Source: Salegentibacter sp.
GTDB taxonomy: Bacteria > Bacteroidota > Bacteroidia > Flavobacteriales > Flavobacteriaceae
Length of the DNA stretch: 6,088 nt
Direction of reading: 5' to 3'
Assembly (NCBI GenBank): GCA_024635815.1
Contig: JAGXIG010000036.1
Span: 1 to 6,088, forward strand
Shown here: piece after piece, positions 4,810 to 6,088 of the stretch
Layout: each line of letters begins with the position of its first letter
Position numbering within the stretch: the first letter of the stretch is position 1
Notes under the pieces: model-generated
The model's database searches: none
What the model saw: the letters and a program-made list of their open reading frames with translations, nothing else
What the model was told of the DNA's origin: nothing
Position numbers and translations under genes: made by a program

Positions 4810-6088
4810 TTAAGCGGTTTGAGTTTTTGGTGATTCGCTTAATTCCTTAATTTTTATACTAAAGGCAGCGAAAAGCAAGGTCATGAACGGACTCAAATAA
4901 TTGAAAAAAGCATAACCCGCGTAGCTAAGCGTTGGAACACCTAGAACTCCACTATGATATGCTCCACAAGTATTCCACGGTACTAACACAGAAGTCACGG
5001 TCCCGGAATCTTCCAGGGTACGACTTAAATTTTCGGGAGCAAGACCTTTATCCCGATAAGCTTTGGCAAACATTTTTCCAGGAACTACAATGGCCAAATA
5101 CTGGTCTGAAGCGGTTGCATTTAAAGCCAAACAACTAAAAACCGTACTGGCAAACAAACCAAAAGTGGTGTGAAATAAATTCAGTAAAGCTTTACTAATT
5201 TTGGCCAGGGCTCCAATAGCTTCCATGATTCCGCCAAAAACCATCGCGCAAATAATTAACCAGATGGTCCCCAGCATTCCGGCCATTCCTCCAGAAGAAA
5301 ATAGATCATTTAAATTCTCGTTATCGGTCTCAACAGCGGTGTCTACTGTAATAGCCTGCATCACACCGCGGTAACCACTAATAAAATCGAGGTCGTTGGT
5401 TCCTGCAATTTGCGCTACAATTCCCGGTTGAAAGATCAATGCTGCAGCAGCTCCAAAAAGCGTACCCAGCAATAAAGCGATTAATGGAGACGTCTTTTTG
5501 ACAATTAAGGCGATAACAATTATTGGCACCAGGAATAACCAGGGTGTAATTTTAAAAGAATTTTCTATGGAGGCGAGAATAGCCGAAGTATCAGTGGTTC
5601 CTGATGTATCTAAATTAAGCCCGATAATCACGAAAATAATAATCGTTATGATAATTGTGGGAACCGTAGTTAGCGTCATATACCGAATGTGGGTGAACAA
5701 ATCGGTTCCTGCCATTGCAGGTGCAAGGTTGGTAGTATCACTTAAAGGTGATAATTTATCTCCGAAATAAGCTCCGGAAAGAATTGCTCCTGCTGTCATC
5801 CCTACTGAAATCCCTAAAGCTTCAGCAATACCTATTAAAGCAATACCCACAGTTGCAGAAGTTGTCCAGCTACTCCCGGTGGCTACAGAAATTACTGCGC
5901 AAATTACTACACAAGCCGCAAGGAAAATCGTTGGATTTAAGATCTGTAATCCGTAGTAGATCATTGTGGGAATAATCCCCGAAATTAGCCAGGTTCCTGC
6001 CAGAGCACCAACCATTAATAAAATAAGAATAGCTCCGGCCGTACTTTGAATGTTTCCGGCAACTTCATCGATCATTTTATCGTATTCC
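4810..6088 (-). CDS. nhaC: Na+/H+ antiporter NhaC (N-terminus outside window)
   Basis: This is a secondary transporter of the inner membrane exchanging Na+ for H+, for pH and sodium homeostasis in a marine-type bacterium. About 425 codons are visible. The frame is open through 6088 (EYDKMIDEV...), so the Met at 6075 is internal and roughly 60-70 N-terminal residues are missing compared with the family length (about 490). The protein is a series of hydrophobic segments. Two family signatures sit in the two halves: GDKLSPLSDTT (coded at 5763-5731) and LEDSGTVTS followed by PWNTCG (PWNTCG at 4980-4963). Together they suggest the inverted-repeat ion-transporter architecture. A DQYLAIVVPGKMF stretch precedes the second signature. 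The C-terminus is short and polar (SESPKTQTA). A related malate/lactate-Na+ antiporter is possible, since these subfamilies look alike. The gene precedes the peroxiredoxin operon by 186 bp, and no clear intrinsic terminator follows it. Confidence 0.92.
   Translation of the reverse strand, partial: EYDKMIDEVAGNIQSTAGAILILLMVGALAGTWLISGIIPTMIYYGLQILNPTIFLAACVVICAVISVATGSSWTTSATVGIALIGIAEALGISVGMTAGAILSGAYFGDKLSPLSDTTNLAPAMAGTDLFTHIRYMTLTTVPTIIITIIIFVIIGLNLDTSGTTDTSAILASIENSFKITPWLFLVPIIVIALIVKKTSPLIALLLGTLFGAAAALIFQPGIVAQIAGTNDLDFISGYRGVMQAITVDTAVETDNENLNDLFSSGGMAGMLGTIWLIICAMVFGGIMEAIGALAKISKALLNLFHTTFGLFASTVFSCLALNATASDQYLAIVVPGKMFAKAYRDKGLAPENLSRTLEDSGTVTSVLVPWNTCGAYHSGVLGVPTLSYAGYAFFNYLSPFMTLLFAAFSIKIKELSESPKTQTA

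Noticed and set aside
6073..6075. ATG as the start of nhaC
   Set aside because: The frame continues upstream to the window edge, and known NhaC proteins have extra membrane-associated sequence before this point, so this Met is internal.

Overview
The window looks like a chromosomal core-genome segment of a member of the Flavobacteriaceae (Bacteroidota). The evidence is an AT-rich composition (roughly 40% GC by eye), A-rich leaders without strong Shine-Dalgarno sequences, candidate promoters of the Bacteroidota TAnnTTTG type, and a gene order (tpx-dgkA-ftsK, and peroxiredoxin-thioredoxin-DUF6952) that I associate with marine flavobacteria such as the Gramella/Salegentibacter/Zunongwangia group. 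The genus is a guess. All seven genes lie on the minus strand, so they are transcribed from high to low coordinates.

In transcription order: (1) 6088-4810 holds most of an NhaC-type Na+/H+ antiporter whose N-terminus lies outside the window. (2) A 186-bp gap at 4624-4809 carries the best promoter of the window (TAAATTTG box at 4670-4677) and, just upstream of it, inverted repeats resembling OxyR half-sites. (3) 4623-3421 is a tight three-gene operon: a two-cysteine AhpC/Prx1-type peroxiredoxin, a one-domain thioredoxin with a CGNC active site, and an 82-residue conserved protein of unknown function (DUF6952 type) whose start overlaps the thioredoxin end. A clear intrinsic terminator follows at 3395-3359. 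(4) 3290-2428 is a second unit: the thiol peroxidase tpx and the diacylglycerol/undecaprenol kinase dgkA, overlapping by one base. (5) A 193-bp gap holds a possible hairpin and promoter candidates, followed by ftsK, the cell-division DNA translocase, which starts at 2234 and runs off the low end of the window within its C-terminal gamma domain.

Functionally, the centre is a peroxide-defence block with two different thiol peroxidases and a probable dedicated thioredoxin reductant. It is flanked by envelope and cell-division housekeeping genes and an ion antiporter. I see no mobile elements, CRISPR arrays, RNA genes or signs of recent transfer. The most notable points are the apparent loss of the usual resolving cysteine in Tpx, the OxyR-like site before the peroxiredoxin operon, and the uncharacterised small protein in that operon. 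I do not see a wholly new system here.
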